Origin: F23-B02 sp963625655
GTDB lineage: Bacteria > Bacillota > Clostridia > Oscillospirales > Oscillospiraceae
NCBI GenBank assembly: GCA_963625655.1
Contig: CAVFTS010000040.1
Location: forward strand, 1-9,229
Length of the DNA stretch: 9,229 nt
Direction: 5' to 3'
Shown here one piece after another: positions 1-5,280 of the stretch; the stretch's first letter is position 1; every line of letters begins with the position of its first letter. Made by a program: the position numbers and the translations under genes. The notes under the pieces are model-generated. The model saw only the letters and a list, made by a program, of their open reading frames with translations, did no database searches and was not told the DNA's origin.

Positions 1-44
1 GCGAGAAAGGTCCCTCCTCAAATTGGATTATAGCCATCAAAAAC

Positions 45-65
45 GCCTGAGTTATCAGGCTTTTT
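45..65. terminator. Intrinsic terminator hairpin at left edge
   Basis: A perfect 6-bp stem (GCCTGA 45-50, TCAGGC 55-60) with a 4-base loop is followed on the plus strand by TTTTT (61-65). On the minus strand the same stem is followed by GTTTTT, so it could act in both directions. It most likely ends a plus-strand transcript entering from the left of the window. No gene can be identified there, because all three plus frames hit stops within the first 66 bases. Confidence 0.6.
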
Positions 66-80
66 GACGAGCGTAGCGAG

Positions 81-111
81 GTTTTTCGTGAAGCAGCGCT
101 TCACAAAAAAC
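81..111. repeat. Long imperfect inverted repeat (hairpin 2)
   Basis: The arms are 81-94 and 98-111 with a 3-base loop (95-97). They pair at 13 of 14 positions; the mismatch is C87 against A105. The outer stem is A/T-rich and the inner stem is GTGAAGC/GCTTCAC. It lies 16 bases after the first terminator and is the second of four successive hairpins between 45 and 196. It may be part of a repeated intergenic element or a spare terminator. The sequence alone does not decide. Confidence 0.5.
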
Positions 112-126
112 GTGGCGTGTTTTGAA

Positions 127-161
127 GCGTGCAAAAAAGTCGCATGACTTTTTTGACACGC
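127..161. repeat. Inverted repeat with A6/T6 arms (hairpin 3)
   Basis: Arms 127-141 and 146-161 pair around the 4-base loop GCAT (142-145). The inner 9 bp, AAAAAAGTC/GACTTTTTT, are perfect and the outer GCGTG/CACGC pairs flank a one-base bulge. The A6 and T6 tracts sit inside the stem, not after it, so this is not a classic terminator. It looks more like a palindromic intergenic repeat unit. Confidence 0.5.
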
Positions 162-164
162 TGA

Positions 165-196
165 AAAAAGAGAGAAGCCGTCGCTTCTCTCTTTTT
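165..196 (-). terminator. Terminator of the lipid kinase operon
   Basis: A perfect 14-bp stem (165-178 with 183-196) has a 4-base loop (CGTC). Read on the minus strand, a GC-containing stem is followed by a run of six T residues, directly after the TGA stop of the kinase gene at 198-200. Plus-strand reading also gives a T tract, so it may work in both directions. Confidence 0.8.
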
Positions 197-197
197 A

Positions 198-1085
198 TCA
201 ATGTATTATCCGCACCGCCTGCGGGCAGTTTGAAAATTCTATGCGTTCGTGCGCACCGCCGTCCTCGCCGTCGAAGGTGAAGGTCTCGGGATCGTCGAAC
301 TCAAACACGGCATGCTTCGTGTGCAGTATCTCGATATACTCGCTTTCGAGGTCACCCCTAAGCACCCGTGCCGCCAAATGCGCAAGCGCCGCCGCATTTT
401 TGGGCTTTTTAAGCATGATAAGCTCATGCTCACCGTCGCCGAGGGAAACCTTGTCCTTCGGCAGGTCTATCATTCCCGCAACGGAATAGGAGTTTGACAC
501 GCTGCCGTAGAGGTAATCTCCCTCAAAGCTGCCGCCGTCGTACTCCACCCGCACCCTGCGGCTTTTGAGTGAGCGCAGGCTTTTCGCCGCACCGATGACA
601 TACGCCGCCTGACCGAGCTTGCGCTTTATGTTCTGCGGTGTGCCGTAGCTGACCTCGGTGAACGCACCGAATGCCGCAACGTAGTTAAAGTATCCGCCGC
701 TGCGCTTTCCCACGTCGAAGGGCAGCGCCTCGCCGGAGACGATGCGCCGTGCCGCCGCCGTCGGGTCGTGCTTCGGAAGTCCCAACGATCGGGCAACGTC
801 GTTTGCCGTGCCGAGGGGGATATAGCCGACGGTCGGTCTGCTTTCGATGCGCATAAGCCCCGAAACGACCTCGCTCAGAGTCCCGTCGCCGCCGATGCAG
901 ACGAGGGTGTCAAAGCCCTCTCCGTATTCCGCCGCAAGGGACACGGCGTCCCCTCTGCCGGAGGTGAAAAACAGGCTCGGAGAATAGTCTGCGTCCGAAA
1001 AAATTTCCAGCACCTCGGCAAATTTCTTTTTATATGCGCCCTTTCCGGCTGCGGGGTTTACTATGACGAGTAAGGGTTTTTTCAC
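198..1085 (-). CDS. Diacylglycerol kinase family lipid kinase (YegS/DgkB-like)
   Basis: A 295-residue cytosolic or membrane-peripheral lipid kinase that transfers phosphate from ATP or GTP to diacylglycerol or a related lipid, probably returning diacylglycerol to phosphatidate. The DAGK catalytic domain fills the N-terminal half: nucleotide-binding IVNPAAGKG at 8-16, GGDGT at 65-69 and PLGTANDVAR at 90-99. The YegS-type C-terminal beta domain ends in DGED at 272-275, where Glu274 corresponds to the catalytic region of DgkB, followed by AVRII near the end. The length is normal for the family. The start is GTG at 1083-1085, with GGAGGT at 1092-1097 as a well-placed ribosome binding site. It is the second gene of a two-gene minus-strand unit, 31 bases after the phosphoesterase, and is closed by the hairpin at 165-196. 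Family assignment is secure; the exact lipid substrate is not. Confidence 0.93.
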   Translation of the reverse strand: MKKPLLVIVNPAAGKGAYKKKFAEVLEIFSDADYSPSLFFTSGRGDAVSLAAEYGEGFDTLVCIGGDGTLSEVVSGLMRIESRPTVGYIPLGTANDVARSLGLPKHDPTAAARRIVSGEALPFDVGKRSGGYFNYVAAFGAFTEVSYGTPQNIKRKLGQAAYVIGAAKSLRSLKSRRVRVEYDGGSFEGDYLYGSVSNSYSVAGMIDLPKDKVSLGDGEHELIMLKKPKNAAALAHLAARVLRGDLESEYIEILHTKHAVFEFDDPETFTFDGEDGGAHERIEFSNCPQAVRIIH

Positions 1086-1116
1086 GGCTCTACCTCCGTT
1101 TTTCCGTATTTTGATA

Positions 1117-1611
1117 TTATATCAGCTTTTTCCGCATCTGTAAACCGCAGGGGACTATCTCGCAGCGCACATCGTCGCCGTCGATCTCAAGCCTTGCCCA
1201 GCTTCTGTCTGCGCCTTGCCCGACGGAGCCGGGATTTATGACCAGTATCCCGCCGACGTTTTCGCAGAACGCCGAGTGCGTGTGACCGTACATGGCGATG
1301 TCGCAGTCGCTGCATTCGGCGGCGTACAGAAGCGGCTCAAGCCCCGCAAAGCGCACGCCGCAGCGGTGGCCGTGGGTCAAAAACGCCTTATGCTCACCGA
1401 GGGTCACGACCTTTTTTTCGACCTCCGGCCAGTCGTCGTCGCAGTTGCCGGACACGGTGCAGACGCATATTTGCGGAAACTCGTCATAAAGCTCCTCCAT
1501 GTCACGCCTGCCGTCGCCGAGGTGTATCGCCATGTCGGGGGCGTACTCGCAAAGGACACGGCGCATATCGGAAGCGTTTCCGTGGCTGTCGGAAAAAACG
1601 GCTATTTTCAT
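1117..1611 (-). CDS. YfcE/MJ0936-family metallophosphoesterase
   Basis: A 164-residue single-domain calcineurin-like phosphoesterase, expected to bind two metal ions and cleave phosphodiesters. All metal-site motifs are present in order: D-x-H as SDSH at 7-10, GD at 32-33, GN-C-D at 55-58, HGH at 80-82 and GHTH at 109-112, then NPGSVG. There is no signal peptide or membrane segment, so it is cytosolic. The ATG start (1609-1611) is preceded by AGGAGG at 1618-1623. It is the first gene of the unit with the lipid kinase downstream. It diverges from the small gene at 1663, and the two start regions overlap. The physiological substrate of this family is generally unknown, and nothing here fixes it. 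Confidence 0.93.
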   Translation of the reverse strand: MKIAVFSDSHGNASDMRRVLCEYAPDMAIHLGDGRRDMEELYDEFPQICVCTVSGNCDDDWPEVEKKVVTLGEHKAFLTHGHRCGVRFAGLEPLLYAAECSDCDIAMYGHTHSAFCENVGGILVINPGSVGQGADRSWARLEIDGDDVRCEIVPCGLQMRKKLI

Positions 1612-1634
1612 AGTAAACCTCCTGAGAGCATACG

Positions 1635-1663
1635 AATATAATGTTTCATGGGAGTGATGAGAA
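1635..1663 (-). promoter_or_regulatory. Putative promoter of phosphoesterase-kinase unit
   Basis: Read on the minus strand, TTCTCA (plus 1658-1663) stands 17 bases before TATATT (plus 1635-1640). These match the sigma-A consensus at 4 of 6 and 5 of 6 positions. It lies 24 bases upstream of the phosphoesterase start codon. Its -10 overlaps the plus-strand TATAAT of the opposing small gene, so the two promoters would compete. Confidence 0.4.
1637..1642 (+). promoter_or_regulatory. Putative -10 box of the small hydrophobic gene
   Basis: A perfect TATAAT lies 21 bases upstream of the chosen ATG at 1663. The hexamer 17 bases before it, TAAACC at 1614-1619, is a poor -35. Transcription from here would begin near 1649, so the ATG at 1648 would fall at or before the transcript start. 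This supports the downstream start codon. Confidence 0.4.
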
Positions 1664-1842
1664 TGCTTGATCTTGAACGTGTGAATGCCGAGATCGAAAA
1701 AAGCGGAAAAAAGGACCGCCTGAAAAGCCTTGCGTCCTTGGAGACGGAGGATTTGCTGCTCATTTTGATACTGTACCTCATGTACCGTGAAAGCGGCGAC
1801 AAGGAGCTTCTTATCATCATGGGCGCAATGTATCTGCTGTAA
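1663..1842 (+). CDS. Small hydrophobic protein of unknown function (59 aa)
   Basis: I do not recognise this protein. It has a charged N-terminal half (LERVNAEIEKSGKKDRLKSL) and then a short acidic turn (ETED). The C-terminal half is dominated by Leu, Ile, Met and Tyr, in two hydrophobic runs of about 10 residues split by YRESGDKE. The runs are short for true transmembrane helices and could form an amphipathic or membrane-associated hairpin. ATG codons at 1648 and 1657 are also in frame. The start at 1663 is preferred because GGAG at 1651-1654 sits 8 bases before it. The gene has its own -10 box and a terminator overlapping its stop codon, so it looks like a real single-gene unit. It diverges from the phosphoesterase and converges on wecB. 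Confidence 0.65.
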   Translation: MLDLERVNAEIEKSGKKDRLKSLASLETEDLLLILILYLMYRESGDKELLIIMGAMYLL

Positions 1843-1870
1843 AGCCGATGGGGTTTTCCCATCGGCTTTT
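1841..1870 (+). terminator. Terminator of the small hydrophobic gene
   Basis: A 9-bp perfect stem GCCGATGGG/CCCATCGGC (1844-1852 with 1858-1866) has a 5-base loop and is followed by TTTT. The stem can extend by three A-T pairs into the TAA stop codon (1840-1842). Read on the minus strand only TTT follows the stem, so it is a weaker stop for wecB, which ends at 1879. Confidence 0.8.
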
Positions 1871-1878
1871 GCGTTATA

Positions 1879-3021
1879 TCATGTTGAAAACTCGTCGGGA
1901 CGGCGGCCGGAAAGACCGTTTGCGTAAAGTATTGCCTCGACGATCCGTCGGCACGCCTGCCCGTCGCCGTAGGGGTTTACGGCTTTTGCCATGCGCTCGT
2001 AGGCGGCGGTGTCGGTTAAAAGCTCCCTTGCGTCACGGAGAATGTTCTCCTCCTCGACGCCGCAGAGCCTGACCGTTCCCGCCTTGACCGCTTCGGGGCG
2101 CTCCGTCTCACGGCGAAGCACAAGCACGGGCTTGCCGAGCGAGGGCGCTTCCTCCTGTATGCCGCCGGAGTCCGTCATCACCATGTAGCTGCGGCTCATT
2201 AAGCGGTGCATATCCATCGCATCGAGCGGCTCAATGAGGTGAACGTTCGGCAGCCCCGACAGCTTTTCAAGCGCCGCTCTGCGCACCACGGGCGAAAGAT
2301 GCACGGGGTAGACGACCTCGACGTCGGGAAACTCCTGCGCCAGACGGCGCACCGCCGTGAAGATGTTCTCCATCGGCTTGCCGTAGTTTTCCCTGCGGTG
2401 GCAGGTCATTGCGACGACACGCTTGGAAAAGTCGACGGCTCGCAGCTCCTCGGAGCGGAAGCTTCCGTCGCCGACGGTGTACTTCATTGCGTCGATGACC
2501 GTGTTGCCGGTCACGAAAATGTCGCCCGTCACGGCTTCCCTGCGCAGATTCTCCGCATTCTTCGCCGTCGGCGCAAAGTGCAGCGTCGCAAGGCGACCGA
2601 CAAGGCAGCGGTTCATCTCCTCGGGGAAGGGGCTGTATCTGTCATAGGTGCGAAGCCCCGCCTCGACGTGTCCCACGGGGATTTTCGCATAAAACGCCGC
2701 CAGCGCCGCAGAAAAGGTCGTGCTGGTATCGCCGTGGACAAGCACGAGATCGGGCTTTTCCTCGGCGTAGCAGCGCTCAAGTCCCTCAAGCGCACGGACG
2801 GTGACGTCGGTCAGCGTCTGATTTGCGCCCATTATGTTGAGGTCACAGTCCGCCTCAAGACCGAAGCATTCCATAACGGAGTCGAGCATTTCACGATGCT
2901 GCGCCGTGACGCAAATGACGCTCTCGATCTCGTCGTACTTCTGAAGCTCAAGCGCCAAGGGCGCCATTTTGATGGCTTCCGGTCTCGTGCCGAACACCGA
3001 CATGACTTTAAGCTTGCTCAT
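1879..3021 (-). CDS. wecB: UDP-N-acetylglucosamine 2-epimerase (non-hydrolysing)
   Basis: This 380-residue cytosolic enzyme interconverts UDP-GlcNAc and UDP-ManNAc; the Gram-positive name is MnaA. UDP-ManNAc is the donor for the second sugar of the wall teichoic acid linkage unit. The two-Rossmann GT-B-like fold is marked by GTRPEAIK at 11-18, QHREM at 41-45, HGDTSTT at 96-102 and HVEAGLRT at 118-125. Further along are a CHRREN motif, DSGGIQEE at 284-291, RRETERPE at 303-310 and NPYGDGQA at 349-356. Length and motifs are canonical. The ATG at 3019-3021 has AGGAGG upstream, and the gene overlaps the end of wecA by 14 bases in another frame, suggesting coupled translation. It is the last gene of the trpS-wecA-wecB unit. 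Confidence 0.96.
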   Translation of the reverse strand: MSKLKVMSVFGTRPEAIKMAPLALELQKYDEIESVICVTAQHREMLDSVMECFGLEADCDLNIMGANQTLTDVTVRALEGLERCYAEEKPDLVLVHGDTSTTFSAALAAFYAKIPVGHVEAGLRTYDRYSPFPEEMNRCLVGRLATLHFAPTAKNAENLRREAVTGDIFVTGNTVIDAMKYTVGDGSFRSEELRAVDFSKRVVAMTCHRRENYGKPMENIFTAVRRLAQEFPDVEVVYPVHLSPVVRRAALEKLSGLPNVHLIEPLDAMDMHRLMSRSYMVMTDSGGIQEEAPSLGKPVLVLRRETERPEAVKAGTVRLCGVEEENILRDARELLTDTAAYERMAKAVNPYGDGQACRRIVEAILYANGLSGRRPDEFST

Positions 3022-4129
3022 TCTCCGGCTCCTCCTTTTTCTCCGCCTCCTGTGCGGGTGCGTTGTTGTGGTGGACGTGGATGTTGCTGTTGTGGCGGAA
3101 CACGAAAAACCAGATGCTCACGGCGATCGCAAAGGCGATGGCCGCAACGATTATGCGGACGATGCCGGTCGAGGTGAGCAGCACCGCCGAAAGTCCGAGT
3201 ATCGCAGACACGGCGTACAGCACCGCAACCGCCTGCTTCTGACTGAGTCCCATGTCAAGCAGCTTGTGGTGGAAGTGACCCCTGTCGGCGTGGAAGGGGC
3301 TTTGACCGTGGAGTATGCGTCGGGTGAAGGCAAATATCGTATCCGACAGCGGCACCGCCAGCGCAAGCACCGGCAGCACGAAGGTTATGACCGCATAGAA
3401 TTTGAACATTCCGATGACCGACACCGTGGACAGGATGTAGCCCAAAAGCAGCGCTCCCGTGTCGCCCATGAAGATCTTCGCCGGGTTGAGGTTGTACGGA
3501 ATGAAGCCGAGGCAGGCTCCGCACAGGCAGGCAAGAATGATGGCGACGTTGCTGTTTGCGTCGGAAACGAGCATTGCGACGAACAGCATCGTCAGCGATG
3601 CGATGGCGGAAACGCCGCAGGCAAGTCCGTCAAGTCCGTCGATGAGGTTAACGGAGTTCGTAACGCCGACGATCCATATGACCGTAACGGGGACCGACAG
3701 CACGCCGATGGTAGCCGCCTGCTGACTCGTTATGAGTAAGGGGTTTGACACGACGTTTATGATAACGCCGCTCAAAACGGCAATGACCGCCGCAATGATC
3801 TGAATGCCGAACTTGAGCCACGCATTCAGATTGAGAACGTCGTCGATGGCGCCGACCACGACGATGAGAATCGCCCCGATGAGGATGCCCCGCACCTGAG
3901 TGCTTATCTCCGCAAAGAACAGCACCGACAGCAGAAAGCCGATGAATATCGCAAGTCCGCCCATGCGGGGGATGGGGTGCTTGTGTATGTGGCGCTTTGC
4001 GTCGGGAACGTCGATGGCGCCGACCTGCACCGCAAAGCTCTTGACCACCGGGGTCGCAATAAAGGAAATGATGAACGCCACGCCCAGCGCCATAACTATC
4101 TTTACGATAACATCAATACTAAAGTCCAT
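3008..4129 (-). CDS. wecA: Undecaprenyl-phosphate GlcNAc-1-phosphate transferase (WecA/TagO)
   Basis: A polytopic membrane enzyme of the MraY/WecA family, 373 residues. It moves GlcNAc-1-phosphate from UDP-GlcNAc onto undecaprenyl phosphate, the first step of wall teichoic acid or similar polymer synthesis; in Firmicutes it is usually called TagO. Visible motifs are PDAKRH at 42-47, PRMGG at 54-58, the catalytic Asp pair at 96-97, NLIDGLDGL at 161-169, MGDTG at 221-225 and the sugar-selecting HADRGHFHH at 280-288. About ten hydrophobic helices are evident. The last 30 residues form a soluble tail, His/Asn-rich then Glu/Lys-rich, beyond the family core. The ATG at 4127-4129 follows GGAG and lies 14 bases after the trpS stop. 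The gene directly downstream makes UDP-ManNAc, which fits teichoic acid linkage-unit synthesis. Confidence 0.95.
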   Translation of the reverse strand: MDFSIDVIVKIVMALGVAFIISFIATPVVKSFAVQVGAIDVPDAKRHIHKHPIPRMGGLAIFIGFLLSVLFFAEISTQVRGILIGAILIVVVGAIDDVLNLNAWLKFGIQIIAAVIAVLSGVIINVVSNPLLITSQQAATIGVLSVPVTVIWIVGVTNSVNLIDGLDGLACGVSAIASLTMLFVAMLVSDANSNVAIILACLCGACLGFIPYNLNPAKIFMGDTGALLLGYILSTVSVIGMFKFYAVITFVLPVLALAVPLSDTIFAFTRRILHGQSPFHADRGHFHHKLLDMGLSQKQAVAVLYAVSAILGLSAVLLTSTGIVRIIVAAIAFAIAVSIWFFVFRHNSNIHVHHNNAPAQEAEKKEEPENEQA

Positions 4130-4143
4130 AAAACATCTCCGTG

Positions 4144-5157
4144 TCAGAAGGGCTTTTCGACAAGACCGACCTTTTTATATACCTTGCGCAGCGTCTTTCT
4201 CGCAATTGCGCTCGCTCTCTGCGCACCGTCGGTGTACACCTGCTGCAAATACGCCTTGTCCGCCAGAAGGCGCTGAGCCTCCTCCCTGATGGGACGCAGC
4301 GTCTCGATGACCGCCTCGCCGACGGCAGGCTTGAACACACCATAGCCGCAGCCGGAAAACTCCCGCTCGATCTCCTCAAAGCTCTTGCCGGTGACGGCGG
4401 AGTAGATATTCATGAGATTCGACACGCCGGGCTTTTCCTTCATGTCGAAGCGGACGCAGTTTTCCGTGTCCGAATCGGTGACTGCGCGCTTAAACTTCCT
4501 TGCGATATCCTCCGGCTTTTCCATGAGGAACACGCAGCCGGCGGGGTCGGATTTGCTCATCTTGCTGCCGGGGTTAGACAGTCCCATGACCCTCGCTCCC
4601 GCCTTGGGAACGTAGGCTTCGGGTATCTTGAACACATCTCCGTAGATGTTATTGAAGCGCACGGCGATGTCACGGGTCAGCTCGCAGTGCTGGCGCTGAT
4701 CCTCGCCCACGGGAACGTAGTCCGCCTGATACAGCAGAATGTCCGCCGCCATGAGTGCGGGATATGTGAAAAGGCCGCCGTTTATGTTGTCGGCGTTCTT
4801 GGCGCTCTTGTCCTTAAACTGCGTCATGCGGGAAAGCTCGCCGAACATCGTATAGCAGTTGAGTATCCAACCCAGCTCGGCGTGCTCATGAACGTGGCTC
4901 TGCACGAAAAGGGTGTTCTTCTCCGGGTCAAGCCCGCAGGCGATGTACTGTGCAAGCTGTTCAAGCGTGCGGCGGCGAAGCTCCGCCGGGTTCTGACGCA
5001 CGGTGAGCGTGTGCAGATCGGCCATGAAGTAGTAGCAGTCAAATTCGTCGGCTCTCGCTCCCCAGTTCTTGACCGCACCGAGGTAGTTGCCGAGATGCAG
5101 GTCGCCGGAGGGCTGAATGCCCGAAAGCATTATCTTTTTCCTGATTTCGTTTTCCAT
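4144..5157 (-). CDS. trpS: Tryptophanyl-tRNA synthetase
   Basis: A class I aminoacyl-tRNA synthetase that charges tRNA-Trp in the cytosol; 337 residues, the usual bacterial TrpRS size. The Rossmann fold carries GIQPSG at 13-18 and HLGN, the HIGH-box variant, at 21-24. YPALMAADILLY near 132-143 and VGEDQRQH at 150-157 are typical of TrpRS, and KMSKS is at 199-203. The C-terminal helical part ends in a basic tail. The ATG at 5155-5157 is preceded by AAGGAG around 5167-5172. It leads the operon with wecA and wecB. The leader is only about 30 bases from the predicted promoter, so a T-box, which often controls trpS in Firmicutes, does not fit. Confidence 0.97.
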   Translation of the reverse strand: MENEIRKKIMLSGIQPSGDLHLGNYLGAVKNWGARADEFDCYYFMADLHTLTVRQNPAELRRRTLEQLAQYIACGLDPEKNTLFVQSHVHEHAELGWILNCYTMFGELSRMTQFKDKSAKNADNINGGLFTYPALMAADILLYQADYVPVGEDQRQHCELTRDIAVRFNNIYGDVFKIPEAYVPKAGARVMGLSNPGSKMSKSDPAGCVFLMEKPEDIARKFKRAVTDSDTENCVRFDMKEKPGVSNLMNIYSAVTGKSFEEIEREFSGCGYGVFKPAVGEAVIETLRPIREEAQRLLADKAYLQQVYTDGAQRASAIARKTLRKVYKKVGLVEKPF

Positions 5158-5196
5158 GGTTTTGACTCCTTATATTTACCTGTTACCTGAAATCGT

Positions 5197-5225
5197 ATTT
5201 TATCATTTTAAGTCTCTCTTGACAA
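5197..5225 (-). promoter_or_regulatory. trpS operon promoter
   Basis: On the minus strand, -35 TTGTCA (plus 5220-5225) and -10 TAAAAT (plus 5197-5202) are separated by exactly 17 bases. A TG one base upstream of the -10 gives an extended -10. Each hexamer matches the sigma-A consensus at 5 of 6 positions. The predicted start near 5190 opens with a perfect tandem 7-mer, CAGGTAA twice (plus 5176-5189). Confidence 0.75.
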
Positions 5226-5247
5226 CAGGCAAATTCCATTTTAGACT
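5219..5247 (+). promoter_or_regulatory. gltX promoter
   Basis: A perfect -35 TTGACA (5219-5224) and -10 TAGACT (5242-5247) stand 17 bases apart. The -35 overlaps the opposite-strand -35 of trpS by five bases, so two RNA polymerases could hardly bind at once. Transcription would start near 5254, leaving a leader of about 27 bases with no room for a T-box. Confidence 0.75.
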
Positions 5248-5280
5248 GTTAAATGATTATGAATTACGGAGGAAAACGCC

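Noticed and set aside
10..32. Minus-strand TATAAT (27-32) and AGGAGG (13-18) pointing out of the left edge
   Set aside because: No convincing -35 is present, and the SD-like run has at least 12 bases after it without a start codon inside the window, so a gene start cannot be supported.
1..50. Possible tail of a plus-strand gene (frame 3 ends in NWIIAIKNA and TGA at 48-50; frame 1 ends in QIGL and TAG at 31-33)
   Set aside because: Too short to decide between frames or to recognise any family. The stretch could equally be part of the repeat-like intergenic region.
45..196. CRISPR-like array
   Set aside because: The units are different palindromes of different lengths, not identical direct repeats with spacers.
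2206..3177. Open plus-strand frame of 323 codons opposite wecB
   Set aside because: It is antisense to a canonical UDP-GlcNAc 2-epimerase. Its product is Arg/His-rich low-quality sequence with no domain, and GC-rich codon use opens such frames by chance.
2969..3739. Open plus-strand frame opposite wecA
   Set aside because: Its product is a highly charged Arg/His/Asp string typical of the complement of membrane-protein codons; the minus-strand WecA/TagO motifs are decisive.
4141..5190. Open plus-strand frame of 349 codons opposite trpS
   Set aside because: It mirrors trpS almost end to end, has no recognisable motif, and arises from the codon bias of the real gene.
5158..5280. T-box riboswitch for trpS or gltX
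   Set aside because: The leaders predicted from the promoters are about 30 bases each, far too short, and no T-box sequence or antiterminator is visible.
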